Shown: positions 63,807 to 64,000 of the stretch, piece after piece
How positions within the stretch are numbered: position 1 is the first letter of the stretch
Layout of the letters: the number at the start of each line of letters is the position of its first letter
DNA from: JAWLBM01 sp041687675
Lineage (GTDB): Bacteria > Pseudomonadota > Alphaproteobacteria > Rhizobiales > Pleomorphomonadaceae
Length of the DNA: 64,000 bases
Direction of reading: 5' to 3'
NCBI GenBank assembly: GCA_041687675.1
Contig: JAWLBM010000009.1
Coordinates: forward strand, 1 to 64,000
Program-made: the position numbers and the translations under genes
Notes under the pieces: model-generated
What the model was told of the DNA's origin: nothing
The model's input: only the letters and a program-made list of their open reading frames with translations
The model's database searches: none

Positions 63807-64000
63807 CGGCCCCGGCCGACAGGCTCCTCGACGCCTGGGTGGGCCTCACCCGGCTCGCGGCCCCGGTGGGCCGGCTGCTGGTGGCGCGCCGCCGCCGGCA
63901 GGGCAAGGAGGACGCCGGGCGCTGGCCCGAGCGGCTCGGCGAGGGCGAGGAGCCGGCGCCCGACGACCGCCCGACGGTCTGGATCCACGCCGCCAGCGTC
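63803..64000 (+). CDS. waaA: 3-deoxy-D-manno-octulosonic acid transferase, N-terminal part
   Basis: This 66-codon start runs off the window. The visible part has a hydrophobic segment (about residues 10-28), RRRRQGKEDAGRWPERLGE and TVWIHAASV, the family N-terminus of WaaA/KdtA. The enzyme adds Kdo to lipid A precursor. The GTG start overlaps the DUF374 stop (GTGA). lpxK would be expected downstream. Confidence 0.9.
   Translation, partial: MTAPADRLLDAWVGLTRLAAPVGRLLVARRRRQGKEDAGRWPERLGEGEEPAPDDRPTVWIHAASV

Overview
The window is gene-dense, very GC-rich DNA from a bacterial chromosome. Gene content and order point to an alphaproteobacterium of the Hyphomicrobiales (Rhizobiales): a chvI-chvG-hprK-EIIA-HPr block with a short HprK, a hisS-hisZ-hisG cluster, CheZ-like proteins, DUF2927, DUF3422, DUF4170 and DUF6101 proteins, a CIRCE-controlled groESL operon, and palindromic intergenic repeats of the kind common in that order. 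The genus cannot be named from the sequence alone. I see no rRNA, tRNA, CRISPR array, insertion sequence or prophage.

Layout. 1-2632 (minus) is most of an exported protein with 14 RCC1-type repeats. 3068-6691 (plus) is hisS-hisZ-hisG. 6697-10267 holds tag, a CheZ-like gene, a DUF2927 protein, an L,D-transpeptidase and a LprI-like protein. 10478-19820 is a divergent 2-hydroxy-acid oxidation locus: DUF3422-glcD-glcE-glcF leftward, and a FadR-type GntR regulator with lutA-lutB-lutC rightward, with a promoter/operator between them. 20098-22075 is groES-groEL, followed by a tandem 81-bp repeat that copies the groEL 3' end. 22230-26241 has a drug/metabolite exporter, an acetyltransferase, an unknown exported protein, a CopZ-like metallochaperone and a degenerate EAL protein. 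26364-35499 (minus) carries an M16 peptidase pair, a lipoprotein, lspA, ileS and ribF; a small secreted protein with an exact 36-residue W-D-P periodicity sits on the opposite strand between ileS and ribF.

35558-43036 has a MaoC hydratase, cheY-cheZ, a HAD phosphatase, mutL and cydAB. 43241-47049 (minus) is the ChvI-ChvG two-component system with HprK, EIIA-Man and HPr. 47166-51205 has a MATE transporter and a beta-propeller/RTX protein whose C-terminus is displaced by a one-base frameshift. 51234-58435 has rsmD, rluB with a very long collagen-like tail, tadA, a patatin, purD, ubiA and a DUF6101 protein. 58780-64000 (plus) is an envelope cluster: pmbA, a cysQ-like phosphatase, a DUF4170 protein, an MsbA-like ABC exporter, a DUF374 acyltransferase and the start of waaA (Kdo transferase).

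Most of the window is housekeeping. The parts most likely to be new are the RCC1 protein whose propellers seem inserted into an Ig-like domain, the W-D-P repeat protein, the groEL 3' repeat, the frameshifted RTX protein, the rluB tail, and the consistent link of DUF3422 to the glycolate/lactate genes.
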